This document shows positions 8,864 to 16,573 of a stretch of DNA of 64,000 bases, piece by piece. The stretch covers positions 271,263 through 335,262 of the forward strand of contig NZ_PXZL01000030.1 of assembly GCF_003013405.1 (NCBI RefSeq), read 5' to 3'. The notes below the pieces were generated by a model. It saw nothing but the letters and a program-made list of their open reading frames with translations, did no database searches and was not told the DNA's origin. Made by a program: the position numbers and the translations under genes. Source of the stretch: Brevibacillus formosus (GTDB lineage: Bacteria > Bacillota > Bacilli > Brevibacillales > Brevibacillaceae). Each line of letters opens with the position of its first letter. Position 1 is the stretch's first letter.

Positions 8864-9019
8864 TCATTCTGCAATCGGCTCTTGTTTCGCCTGTTCCATC
8901 TTTTCCTTCAGTTCCCCTGCTTCCTGGCGTAGCACTTGCCGTTCGTGTTTTGTCAGAACTTCTCCACCAACTGTGCCATTTACCAGCAAATCCTCTTCAT
9001 ATAAACGATCTTTGCGCAT
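8864..9019 (-). CDS. small hypothetical protein (51 aa)
   Basis: Begins MRKDRLYEEDLLVNGTVGGE and ends in a charged helix (ELKEKMEQAKQEPIAE). CAGGAGG seven bases before ATG is one of the best ribosome sites in this part of the window. It follows the DEAD-box helicase gene by 36 bases on the same strand, so it probably shares that transcript. Soluble, charged; no known family recognised. Confidence 0.65.
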   Translation of the reverse strand: MRKDRLYEEDLLVNGTVGGEVLTKHERQVLRQEAGELKEKMEQAKQEPIAE

Positions 9020-9055
9020 GGAAACCTCCTGCAGACAAGTTGTGTACTTCTTGTC

Positions 9056-10300
9056 CTACTTTGTTCCAAAGCTGCCCTTCTTATGTGCGCGATTTTGATT
9101 CCGTTTGGCAGGGCTCGCATTTTTTGTTGGAGCGCCTGATTTTTGTGCTGGCGCAGGCTTTCGTACAGGACGCGGATCTTCCAGTGCTCCGTGCGACATG
9201 AATTTTTCAGCAATCGGCAAGCCTGTTTGCTTGGAAAATTTTTGGATGATGAACCGTTCCTGTGTCGTAATGATCGAAAATACCAGTCCGGCACGCCCCA
9301 TTCGCCCAGTTCGGCCACTGCGATGAATGTACGTGTCTGCATCCGATGCAGGATCGTAATGCACAATACATTCCACACCCGGAATATCAATGCCACGTGC
9401 CGATACGTCTGTCGTAATCAGCACTGGGAATGCTCCATCCCGAAATTGTTGCAAGGTGCGGGCACGCTCTTCTTTCGTAGCATCACGGTGCAGGAGTCTG
9501 CACGGCAAATGGTGGTAATTGAGCTTCGATACAATCTCGTCCACTTTTTCGATTTGATTGACAAAAACAATCGAAGAGCGAACATTGACGAGGCGCAGCA
9601 AACGACGGAGCGTATCCACCTTTTTGCGTGGGTCGGTGACCAAATACATGTGAGCTACTCCCGCAGCGCCTTCTGGTGCTGCTGCGCGAATAACTGCAGC
9701 ATCTCTGGTAAAAATTTCAGCCGTATGTACGACTTCCTCTGCGATAGTCGCTGAGAATAACAGCCGTTGTGTATCACGCAGTGTTTTTTTCATGACCTCT
9801 TGGACTGGCTTGCCAAAGCCCGCATCCAGCATACGGTCTGCCTCGTCGACAACAACTGTCTTCACTTCGTGGACCTTTAGCTTGCGCTGATCAATCAGCT
9901 CCAGCAGTCTGCCTGGTGTTGCTACGATCAATACAGGCTTCTTTTTCAGTCTCTCGATTTGGCGTTTCACATCGACACCGCCAATAATGGACATCACGGC
10001 CGTGTCCTTGCCTGGCAGAAGGCTTTCAGCTTCCCGCGCAATCTGCACAACAAGCTCATGCGTCGGCGCGAGTACAATAGCCTGTACATCTTTTTGCTCC
10101 ATATTGATTTTCGATAAAATCGGCAGGAGATAAGCAAACGTCTTGCCTGTCCCTGTCGGTGATTCAATCAAGGCATCCCGACCAGCCATTATCAACGGAA
10201 TGGCTTCACTCTGTACAGGTGTCGGTGTTTCCATTTTTCGCTCTCGCAATATAGTCAACAGCGGTGCGCTAATTTGTAAATCTGCAAACGTGGTGCTCAC
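9056..10300 (-). CDS. DEAD/DEAH-box RNA helicase
   Basis: 414 residues with every helicase motif: Q motif TPVQSEAIP, motif I SPTGTGKT, Ia PTHEL, Ib TPGRL, II DEAD, III SAT, IV-V in the RecA2 domain, VI HRSGRTGR. A basic tail (KPAPAQKSGAPTKNASPAKRNQNRAHKK) probably binds RNA. Cytoplasmic ATP-dependent RNA unwinding, e.g. in ribosome assembly or cold adaptation. Start is GTG at 10300, after AGGAGG; the longer ATG frame to 10345 has no ribosome site. Confidence 0.9.
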   Translation of the reverse strand: MSTTFADLQISAPLLTILRERKMETPTPVQSEAIPLIMAGRDALIESPTGTGKTFAYLLPILSKINMEQKDVQAIVLAPTHELVVQIAREAESLLPGKDTAVMSIIGGVDVKRQIERLKKKPVLIVATPGRLLELIDQRKLKVHEVKTVVVDEADRMLDAGFGKPVQEVMKKTLRDTQRLLFSATIAEEVVHTAEIFTRDAAVIRAAAPEGAAGVAHMYLVTDPRKKVDTLRRLLRLVNVRSSIVFVNQIEKVDEIVSKLNYHHLPCRLLHRDATKEERARTLQQFRDGAFPVLITTDVSARGIDIPGVECIVHYDPASDADTYIHRSGRTGRMGRAGLVFSIITTQERFIIQKFSKQTGLPIAEKFMSHGALEDPRPVRKPAPAQKSGAPTKNASPAKRNQNRAHKKGSFGTK

Positions 10301-10409
10301 AAAAACCCTCCTGGCATAAAGTCGTGCATTGGGTAAGCTTACCACACTTTGCAGGTAGAATACAGAGGTAAGCCAGTCCTCGTGAGGTAAGGTCCATATA
10401 GAGATAGAT

Positions 10410-10443
10410 AAAAACAGGCGAAATCCGCATTGGACTTCGCCTG
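10410..10443 (-). terminator. Rho-independent terminator
   Basis: Minus-strand stem CAGGCGAA..TCC / GGA..TTCGCCTG followed by a T-run, about ten bases after the stop of the 47-residue gene. Confidence 0.8.
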
Positions 10444-10452
10444 ACCTTCCAT

Positions 10453-10596
10453 CTACCCGTTATTGGAATCGAAACGGGTTTCCTGCTTCTCACCCTGGTC
10501 TTGACGGTCCCGGCTGGTGGTTTGGTTACGTGTCCCTTTTGGACTTTCCATGTACTCCTCTACTTCCTTTTGAAACGCCTCATCATAGTCACGCAC
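10453..10596 (-). CDS. small hydrophilic hypothetical protein (47 aa)
   Basis: GTG start four bases after an extended GGAGGTGA Shine-Dalgarno, and its own terminator right after the stop. The product (MRDYDEAFQKEVEEYMES then a Gln/Arg/Thr-rich tail) is strongly hydrophilic and lacks Cys and membrane spans, like many small spore-associated proteins, but I cannot assign it to a family. Confidence 0.65.
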   Translation of the reverse strand: MRDYDEAFQKEVEEYMESPKGTRNQTTSRDRQDQGEKQETRFDSNNG

Positions 10597-10730
10597 ACCT
10601 ATCACCTCCTGCCCTTTATTTTGACCAGGGTGATCACATATTATTTTCCTGAAACCTTTTTCCCGGTCATGCGTCTTCTCCTATAGGAATGATACCCTTG
10701 TACAATTTGTCAAATGGATGTGAATAGTGA

Positions 10731-11801
10731 ATGGAGACGTTGTCGCGCACTCGCACACGCAAGCGAGCCAAGCGTAAAAGACCATGGCGTTGGGTTAAGA
10801 AGTGGATGCTCGGTACTGCCTTGACCTGCACAACCTTAGCGCTACTGGGAATTATTTTTTTATTTGGAACGAAAAACGGAGTAGAATTACGTGAGTGGGC
10901 GGCAGGTACTTTGCTGACAACCCAGCACGATTACTGGGCTCCTTATACATTTTTACCTGATGAAAAACTGAAAGAACTAAAGCAGCAAATTACACATCCG
11001 ACCATTATCAATTCTGAAGATACAGGCTCAGCCACGGCAGGACCTGCGATTCCGGCGAAATCGAATCTGGTAACGGTTACACTCCCGGAGAAACCAAAAG
11101 AGCTGATCGAAATCGAGGAAATTGACGTTTCGAAAGGGAGTTATTACTTTAAAGGAAAAATCATGTACATTAGCGACCCCAGCAGAGTACGGCTCGTCGT
11201 CACGAATCGCAAGGACCGCGGAGATTTGCTCGATGAGTTTGTAAAGAAAACAGGAGCCCTCGGGATTGTCAATGCGAGCGGATTCGCTGACCCAGACGGC
11301 TACGGCAAAGGAGCGCGAGCCTACGGCGTGGTCATCCACGACGGAAAGATTTTGCAGGGCTACAATCCGAGAAGCGGAGAAACTGCTCTAGGGCTTACCT
11401 ATGACGGTAAACTGATTACGGGCAGCTACTCAGCTGAACAACTCGTTAAGATGGGTGTGCGTGACGCTGTGAGTTTCCGTCCGCAATTGATTGTAAATGG
11501 GAAAAATATGTTTGAAGGAAAACCGGCCAAAAGCTGGGGCATTCAACCGCGTACCGCAATTGGACAAAAAGAAGACGGGACGATCGTATTTGCTGTCATT
11601 GACGGACGCCAGCCTGGCCATTCCATCGGCGCAAGCATGAACGACATGGCGGAAGTATTGGCTGAGCGAGGTGTGGTTACGGCAATGGCTATGGACGGTG
11701 GTTCCAGCTCCATGATGCTGCACAATGGTGAAGCTATCACCAAAACGTCTTCTCCGTATTATCGAGGCCGTTATTTGCCAAATGCGTGGGCTGTTTTTTA
11801 A
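10731..11801 (+). CDS. phosphodiester glycosidase-like (NAGPA/DUF2233) membrane-anchored protein
   Basis: 356 residues: a very basic N-terminus (RTRTRKRAKRKRPWRWVKK), one membrane span at about residues 27-47, then an extracytoplasmic domain of the NAGPA (YngK-type exopolysaccharide/phosphodiester glycosidase) family, with NASGFADPDG, SFRPQLIVNGK, PRTAIGQKEDGTIVFAVIDG and AMAMDGGSSSMM as the conserved blocks. Probably acts on cell envelope glycopolymers. The ATG at 10731 has only a weak ribosome site, so the start is less certain. The next gene follows after 38 bases. Confidence 0.8.
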   Translation: METLSRTRTRKRAKRKRPWRWVKKWMLGTALTCTTLALLGIIFLFGTKNGVELREWAAGTLLTTQHDYWAPYTFLPDEKLKELKQQITHPTIINSEDTGSATAGPAIPAKSNLVTVTLPEKPKELIEIEEIDVSKGSYYFKGKIMYISDPSRVRLVVTNRKDRGDLLDEFVKKTGALGIVNASGFADPDGYGKGARAYGVVIHDGKILQGYNPRSGETALGLTYDGKLITGSYSAEQLVKMGVRDAVSFRPQLIVNGKNMFEGKPAKSWGIQPRTAIGQKEDGTIVFAVIDGRQPGHSIGASMNDMAEVLAERGVVTAMAMDGGSSSMMLHNGEAITKTSSPYYRGRYLPNAWAVF

Positions 11802-11839
11802 AGAACGGCTAAGGTGATTTTGAGGAGGTTTTTAAATTC

Positions 11840-12355
11840 TTGGACAAATTGTTTCACTATAGTGAAGACCCGGCTATTACGATTTTTCAGCCTCGGGCAC
11901 ATCCCTCCCACCCCACACTTGCTCCGGCTGTATGGGCGATTGATGAAGAACGAGCGCCGATGTATTATTTACCGCGAGATTGCCCGAGGATTTGCTTTTA
12001 CAAAAAAGCAGATTCTGTGCAGCGAGATGTCGAACGCTTTCTTGGCTTGACAAGCGCCAAAATGGTTATTGCGCTCGAAAGCAAATGGTATCCCGCGCTT
12101 ACACAAACAACGCTGTATGAATATACCTTCTCTCCAGAATCTTTTTATTGCTGGGACGAAGGTGCGGGCTACTATTTGTCAGAGGAAACCGTTACGCCAC
12201 TAGACGTAAGACCGTTAGGAGACCTCGTACACTGCCTTAGCCAAGCAGATGTTGAATTGCGAATCACTCCTTCGCTGTTGCCGCTCCGAGATTCATTGCT
12301 ACAAAGCAGTCTGCACTTTTCTATGATCCGCATGCGGAATGCGTCGCTCACATAA
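11840..12355 (+). CDS. DUF6886 family protein
   Basis: 171 residues. N-terminal FHYSEDPAITIFQPR...PAVWAIDEERAPMYYLPRDCPRI is the DUF6886 signature. Cytoplasmic, function unknown. TTG start is fixed by AGGAGG eleven bases upstream. A bidirectional terminator follows at once. Confidence 0.75.
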   Translation: MDKLFHYSEDPAITIFQPRAHPSHPTLAPAVWAIDEERAPMYYLPRDCPRICFYKKADSVQRDVERFLGLTSAKMVIALESKWYPALTQTTLYEYTFSPESFYCWDEGAGYYLSEETVTPLDVRPLGDLVHCLSQADVELRITPSLLPLRDSLLQSSLHFSMIRMRNASLT

Positions 12356-12397
12356 AAAACAGGCAGTCTCCCTCAATGGGTGGCTGCCTGTTTTTGT
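12355..12397. terminator. bidirectional terminator
   Basis: ACAGGCAG / CTGCCTGT stem with A-run on the left and T-run on the right, placed between two converging genes. Confidence 0.85.
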
Positions 12398-12399
12398 TT

Positions 12400-13971
12400 T
12401 TACAATTTAATCGGAGTTTTTGCCTGCTCCAAGCTCCATTTCTCAACATCCCACGTCTGTGTAACCCAATCCTCATAAAATTCAGGTTCGTGGCATACGA
12501 GAAGGACGGTCCCTTTGAACTCCTTTAAGGAACGTTTAAGCTCTTCCTTGGCGACGACATCCAAGTGGTTCGTCGGCTCGTCAAATACCAGCCAGTTGCT
12601 TTCGCGCTGCAGTAATTTACAGAGACGAACTTTTGCTTGCTCGCCCCCGGACAGAGCATTCAAGTTACGATTGATATGCTCATTTTTCAAACCACAACGT
12701 GCCAGCGCTCCGCGAACCTCATGGTTATTCATGGAAGGGAATTCATTCCATACATCATCCAGTGCAGTAATTGGTTTCGCCTTTACTTCTTGCTCGAAGT
12801 AAGCAGGATGGAGGAAATCGCCTTTCTCCAGCTTTCCACCCAGCGGAGGAATCACACCCAGCAACGTTTTTAACAAAGTAGACTTACCAACACCGTTCAT
12901 GCCGACAATCGCTACTTTTTCACCGCGCTCCAGCTTCACACTAAGCTTCGGCAGCAATGGATGGGAATATCCGATCTCCAGGTTTTCTGCCTCGATGACA
13001 AAACGGCTACTCGCCCGGGATTCTTTAAAGATAAACGATGGTTTCGCAGCTGTTTCCGGCTTGTCGATGCGATCCATTTTATCGAGCTGCTTTTGACGGC
13101 TCTTCGCGCGGCCAGTAGTAGACGCACGTGCTTTATTGCGCGCAATAAAGTCTTCCATTTTTGCGATTTCTTCCTGCTGCTTCTCAAATGCGTCAAAGTG
13201 CTGACTGCGTTTCATCTCAGACTGTGCCAGGAAGGATTCGTAGTTCCCTGTGTAACGATTCAGCTTGGTAAATTCCAAATGATAAATCACATTTACGACT
13301 TCGTTCATGAAGGTCGTATCATGGGAAATCAGCATGAAGGCATAAGGATACTCCTTCAAGTAGTTTTTCAGCCACACGATATGCTCTTCATCCAAGTAGT
13401 TCGTCGGCTCATCCAGCAAAAGAACGGTTGGTTTTTCCAGCAGCAATTTAGCCAAAAGAACCTTGGTACGCTGACCACCAGAGAGGGAGGCAACGTCACG
13501 TTCCAAACCGATTGCACTCAAACCCAGAGCGTTGGCGATTTCATCTACTTTTGCATCGATCAAATAAAAGCCGCTTGTTTCCAGCTTGTCTTGAATTTCG
13601 CCCATGCGCTCCAGCAATTCTTCCAGTTCCTCTGGAGATGCCTCGGCCATCTTTTCACCAATCGTCATCAGTTCAGCCTCTTGCTCCAAAAGCGGCAGGA
13701 AGGCGTCCTTGAGTACGTCACGAATCGTTTTACCAGCTTGCAGCTTGGTATGCTGATCCAAATATCCGTACTCGATTTTGGGCATCCATTCAACACGACC
13801 GTTATCAGGCAAGTTTTGGCCTGTCAAAATCCCCATCATCGTTGATTTTCCGGTACCATTTGCGCCTACGAGTCCTACACGGTCATTCGGTTGCAAACGG
13901 AAAGACACATCGCGAAACAAAACACGGTCCCCAAAACCATGGGACAAATTCTCTACAATCAAAACACTCAT
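12400..13971 (-). CDS. ABC-F family ATP-binding protein
   Basis: 523 residues with two ABC domains and no membrane part. Walker A motifs GANGTGKST and GMNGVGKST, signature motifs SLSGGQ and ALSGGEQ, Walker B LLLDEPTNYLD and LVFDEPTNHLD, joined by a basic linker (residues about 230-320, FEKQQEEIAKMEDFIARNKARAS). ABC-F proteins act at the ribosomal exit site as translation factors or give resistance to ribosome-targeting drugs. Resembles Bacillus YfmM in length and layout. No drug-resistance leader is seen upstream, so housekeeping is likely. Confidence 0.9.
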   Translation of the reverse strand: MSVLIVENLSHGFGDRVLFRDVSFRLQPNDRVGLVGANGTGKSTMMGILTGQNLPDNGRVEWMPKIEYGYLDQHTKLQAGKTIRDVLKDAFLPLLEQEAELMTIGEKMAEASPEELEELLERMGEIQDKLETSGFYLIDAKVDEIANALGLSAIGLERDVASLSGGQRTKVLLAKLLLEKPTVLLLDEPTNYLDEEHIVWLKNYLKEYPYAFMLISHDTTFMNEVVNVIYHLEFTKLNRYTGNYESFLAQSEMKRSQHFDAFEKQQEEIAKMEDFIARNKARASTTGRAKSRQKQLDKMDRIDKPETAAKPSFIFKESRASSRFVIEAENLEIGYSHPLLPKLSVKLERGEKVAIVGMNGVGKSTLLKTLLGVIPPLGGKLEKGDFLHPAYFEQEVKAKPITALDDVWNEFPSMNNHEVRGALARCGLKNEHINRNLNALSGGEQAKVRLCKLLQRESNWLVFDEPTNHLDVVAKEELKRSLKEFKGTVLLVCHEPEFYEDWVTQTWDVEKWSLEQAKTPIKL

Positions 13972-14009
13972 GCTCGATTCTTCCTCCTGATCTGTTTCCT
14001 CTATGAGGC

Positions 14010-14867
14010 TTACAACAAAATTCTTTCAAAAAAAGTAGGTGCGTACCGTGCTACATAAGATTCGCCCGTAAATACCAATTCGTCCAGCCGGACACGCATA
14101 TCCTGCAGGTTGACACTTTCCCCGGCGATGTTCAAGATCGCGGCTCGTGTCATAGCCCTCAGAATAGTGACTTCTGTAGCCAGCTTGTCATCGAACAGCT
14201 TGCCGCTATGCACAATCTCTGAGCGATGATTGTACGATTTTTTTACAAAATGTGCAATCCGTTCACGCTGCAAGGCGGTTTCTCCAAAATAGTACGCCAT
14301 TCGGACACGCAATTTATAGGTAATCTCGCCTTTTTTGCCATCGGGAACGAACAATGATTCCAATGCAATCCACAAATCCAACAGCTGATCCTCGTAATTT
14401 TTCCGCTCCAGCGAAAGCGCATAGCGACGAAAAGCAAGGGATGGCAGCTTCTGTTCGACTAATGAAGTAAAAATGCCAGCCGTTCCATCATCAAATGTGT
14501 ACTTATCACCATCAAGCGATCGCTTCAAATACGTAATGCCATACATATTGCCACTGACTGTGATAATGTAAGGAATCGAACAAGTCCCTGTTGTGGACGC
14601 TAGATTCAGCTTACTTTCGATTTCTTCAATCCACACCCGATCATCCGTTACTTTCATCTCTTCGTGATCCCCAACTAAAAATAAACTGCTGGGATCTACA
14701 CGCAAATCAAAGGTTCGCTTGTTCTCGTCCATCTCATTGCGCAAGAAACGAGACGCGATCTCATATGGCCTCTTTGCGCCTGATATGAGCGTGTACGAAT
14801 TAGGCAAATCGATCCGAACGGGCTGTGCTGTTGTTGAATTGAATACGGGGGCGATTAAGACCGGCAT
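14010..14867 (-). CDS. HEPN-domain protein (Apea-like), putative RNase
   Basis: 285 residues. N-terminal beta-rich part of unknown fold; C-terminal helical part with LLDLWIALESLFVPDGKKGEITYKLRVRMAYYFG followed by SYNHRSEIVHSGK, where R-x4-H (RSEIVH) is the HEPN RNase signature. HEPN proteins usually serve as toxins or defence/stress RNases. No antitoxin or MNT-type nucleotidyltransferase is adjacent; the upstream neighbour is a structured repeat element. Strong AAGGAG site eight bases before ATG. The assignment is by motif, not by search. Confidence 0.65.
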   Translation of the reverse strand: MPVLIAPVFNSTTAQPVRIDLPNSYTLISGAKRPYEIASRFLRNEMDENKRTFDLRVDPSSLFLVGDHEEMKVTDDRVWIEEIESKLNLASTTGTCSIPYIITVSGNMYGITYLKRSLDGDKYTFDDGTAGIFTSLVEQKLPSLAFRRYALSLERKNYEDQLLDLWIALESLFVPDGKKGEITYKLRVRMAYYFGETALQRERIAHFVKKSYNHRSEIVHSGKLFDDKLATEVTILRAMTRAAILNIAGESVNLQDMRVRLDELVFTGESYVARYAPTFFERILL

Positions 14868-15010
14868 AGTTCTCGCTCCTTCCAGACCAGCAGAGCTCGT
14901 TTATTGTTTACATAATAAATATTATGTTCTATAAACAGTATCGTGCCATTCTGTAGTTTTGACAACATATCAATTCCTTCTAAATGTGGACATGCTTCCT
15001 TACCATACAA

Positions 15011-15178
15011 GTTCAAAAGTCGTCTTTTCAGCACCAAGAAAGTGGCGAGAACCTGATGAAGGAGGAGCGGAGTGTAGGGTACCTACATGAGCACCGGACT
15101 TCGAAGGTGAACGCCACTTTCGATGTCGAGTAAGCTTCTTACAGAACAACATCGTGATCAAAAGACGACTTTTTGAAC
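15011..15178. repeat. MITE-like structured inverted-repeat element
   Basis: A 168-base block bounded by inverted repeats: GTTCAAAAGTCGTCTTTT at 15011-15028 and its near-perfect complement at 15160-15178. Inside is a second perfect ten-base pair, GAAAGTGGCG (15038-15047) with CGCCACTTTC (15112-15121), and a small near-palindrome around GTAGGGTACC. Nested arms predict one long folded RNA or DNA cruciform. No coding frame of note. I recall similar blocks elsewhere in Brevibacillus/Paenibacillus genomes, so a dispersed repeat is likely. Confidence 0.6.
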
Positions 15179-15260
15179 AACCTCATTATAGAATACCAGC
15201 ATTTCCTATGATTCGTCATCATGTGTTTACGCCAAACTAGGTAAAGAAGGAGTTGATTTT

Positions 15261-15410
15261 ATGGAAAAGGATCATATTCTTGATGAAAATCCGCATCAAA
15301 CTTACAATAATGTAGCTCGACCGCTGGAACAGACTGGCGAACCCCAGTCCGGCTCTAAAAAAGTGAAACAGCAAAATCATTCGCGCGCGATTCGAACACG
15401 AGAAGGATAA
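15261..15410 (+). CDS. sspP: small acid-soluble spore protein P-like
   Basis: 49 residues. The C-terminal half, TGEPQSGSKKVKQQNHSRAIR, matches the SspP (CotL) signature GQPEPLDGSKKVKNRNHTR. SspP is a minor forespore DNA-associated spore protein. AAGGAG lies eight bases before ATG, and a terminator follows the stop, so it stands alone as a transcript. The N-terminal half is less like the family. Confidence 0.65.
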   Translation: MEKDHILDENPHQTYNNVARPLEQTGEPQSGSKKVKQQNHSRAIRTREG

Positions 15411-15415
15411 TGAAT

Positions 15416-15464
15416 GGTACCCGGCTCTATTGCAGTCGGGTGCCTTTACTCTTCCTTTTTTTTA
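15416..15464 (+). terminator. terminator after sspP-like gene
   Basis: Stem GGTACCCGGCT / AGTCGGGTGCC, then a pyrimidine tract ending in eight Ts. Confidence 0.7.
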
Positions 15465-15539
15465 CATCGAAAAAGATTGAATTGTCCCACAAGGATGCAC
15501 TATGATAAATTTAGTATCCTTGATGGAGGTTAAGTGAAG

Positions 15540-16295
15540 ATGATCACCATTCCACTTCCGGGCAACCATAGCCCTCTTTCCAATTTGATCAGCTATAGTG
15601 TTTCACCGCTGTACGAGATGGCTGCTAGTTTGTATACACTCGCCCAAGAAACACCTCCCGAGCGATTTGCGTATTGGACCGAAGAAAAATTAGAGCAGTT
15701 TGAGTCTGCCCGTCTTTTAAAAGAATGGGGTTATTTTGTCCCCCTCTTTCGATATGGGATCCCTGACTCATTTGACCCCCTACATACAAAAGGTGTGATG
15801 GCTGTCGATGATCAATATGAGTACTTCGTAACACTTCCCACCGATCATTTTATGCGTAGTATAAAACCGATCTTGGAGGAGTGGATACTGCATCACGATG
15901 CTCCTGAAGTTGCCTTCGATTTAGAAGAGGATGCCGATTATGTGAAAGGCCGTTTCAGCCTGTTCGTTTCTTCTTATTGGCAGCTATTTTTTGAGGCGAA
16001 TTGGGAGGCGATTGCTCCAAAATTTGTGCGTGAAGCAGAACGGATTTATTACTCGTTACAAGGAATCGAATCCCTTACTACCTATCTGCAATCCATTTCT
16101 CCCGCAATTACCTATGACACAGAAACTCATCGGCTTACCTGCCCGAGTAATGGTCCTAGCTATGATGCGCATCATCTCATTCTATATCCGAGCTATTATT
16201 ATGCTCAAGAACCCACGCTTACGAAAAAAGGCTGGAATGCCCATTTGCTTTTTTCCATCTCGGAAGGACCCACTCAACCAAAAACGCCCTCATAA
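15540..16295 (+). CDS. DUF5937/ArsR-regulator-like protein without HTH domain
   Basis: 251 residues. ISYSVSPLYEMAASLYTLAQ near the start and LILYPSYYYAQEP near the end look like the N-terminal ligand-binding (DUF5937) half of large ArsR-family regulators, but the chain stops where the winged helix would begin and the stop falls inside a terminator. It could therefore be a truncated regulator or a stand-alone sensor. ATG at 15540 is ten bases from GGAGG; a GTG six bases upstream is the alternative. Family call is tentative. Confidence 0.45.
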   Translation: MITIPLPGNHSPLSNLISYSVSPLYEMAASLYTLAQETPPERFAYWTEEKLEQFESARLLKEWGYFVPLFRYGIPDSFDPLHTKGVMAVDDQYEYFVTLPTDHFMRSIKPILEEWILHHDAPEVAFDLEEDADYVKGRFSLFVSSYWQLFFEANWEAIAPKFVREAERIYYSLQGIESLTTYLQSISPAITYDTETHRLTCPSNGPSYDAHHLILYPSYYYAQEPTLTKKGWNAHLLFSISEGPTQPKTPS

Positions 16296-16308
16296 AGGGC
16301 GTTTTTCA
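16279..16308. terminator. bidirectional terminator covering two gene ends
   Basis: AAAAACGCCCT / AGGGCGTTTTT. The stops of the DUF5937-like gene and of the convergent Spo0E-like gene both lie inside the hairpin. Confidence 0.85.
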
Positions 16309-16451
16309 TGTTGCATATGTGCGACAATTAGTTTATCTAATTGTTGACTGATTCTCACGATTTCAGGGTCGAGAAAATTGTAACCTGCATCTTTTGCTGC
16401 GCGCTCTAGCTTTAGTCGCAAGTCATCAATCATCTTACTCATCGTTTCCAT
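16290..16451 (-). CDS. Spo0E-like aspartyl-phosphate phosphatase
   Basis: 53 residues with the family signature ISQQLDKLIV at 34-43 after a predicted coiled helix (IDDLRLKLERAAKDAGYNFLDPEIVR). Spo0E-type phosphatases dephosphorylate Spo0A~P and delay sporulation. Length is at the short end of the usual 50-90. ATG is preceded by GGTGGGGG. Its stop overlaps the stop region of the convergent gene by six bases. Confidence 0.85.
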   Translation of the reverse strand: METMSKMIDDLRLKLERAAKDAGYNFLDPEIVRISQQLDKLIVAHMQHEKRPL

Positions 16452-16529
16452 GCTGCAGGCCCCCACCTAACGTTGTCTCCCACTATTTTACATTATTTAA
16501 GAACTGGTGGAAAGGGTAAGATGTGGAAG

Positions 16530-16568
16530 AAAAAGCCTTGTACCCATTTCTGGCACAAGGCTTTTCCC
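16530..16568 (-). terminator. terminator of the pdh operon
   Basis: Minus-strand stem AAAAGCCTTGTGCC / GGTACAAGGCTTTTT with T-run, just past the pdhD stop. Confidence 0.85.
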
Positions 16569-16573
16569 ACTTC

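Noticed and set aside
14855..15037. 60-codon minus-strand frame upstream of the HEPN gene
   Set aside because: Starts inside the structured repeat, has no ribosome site, and overlaps the HEPN start.
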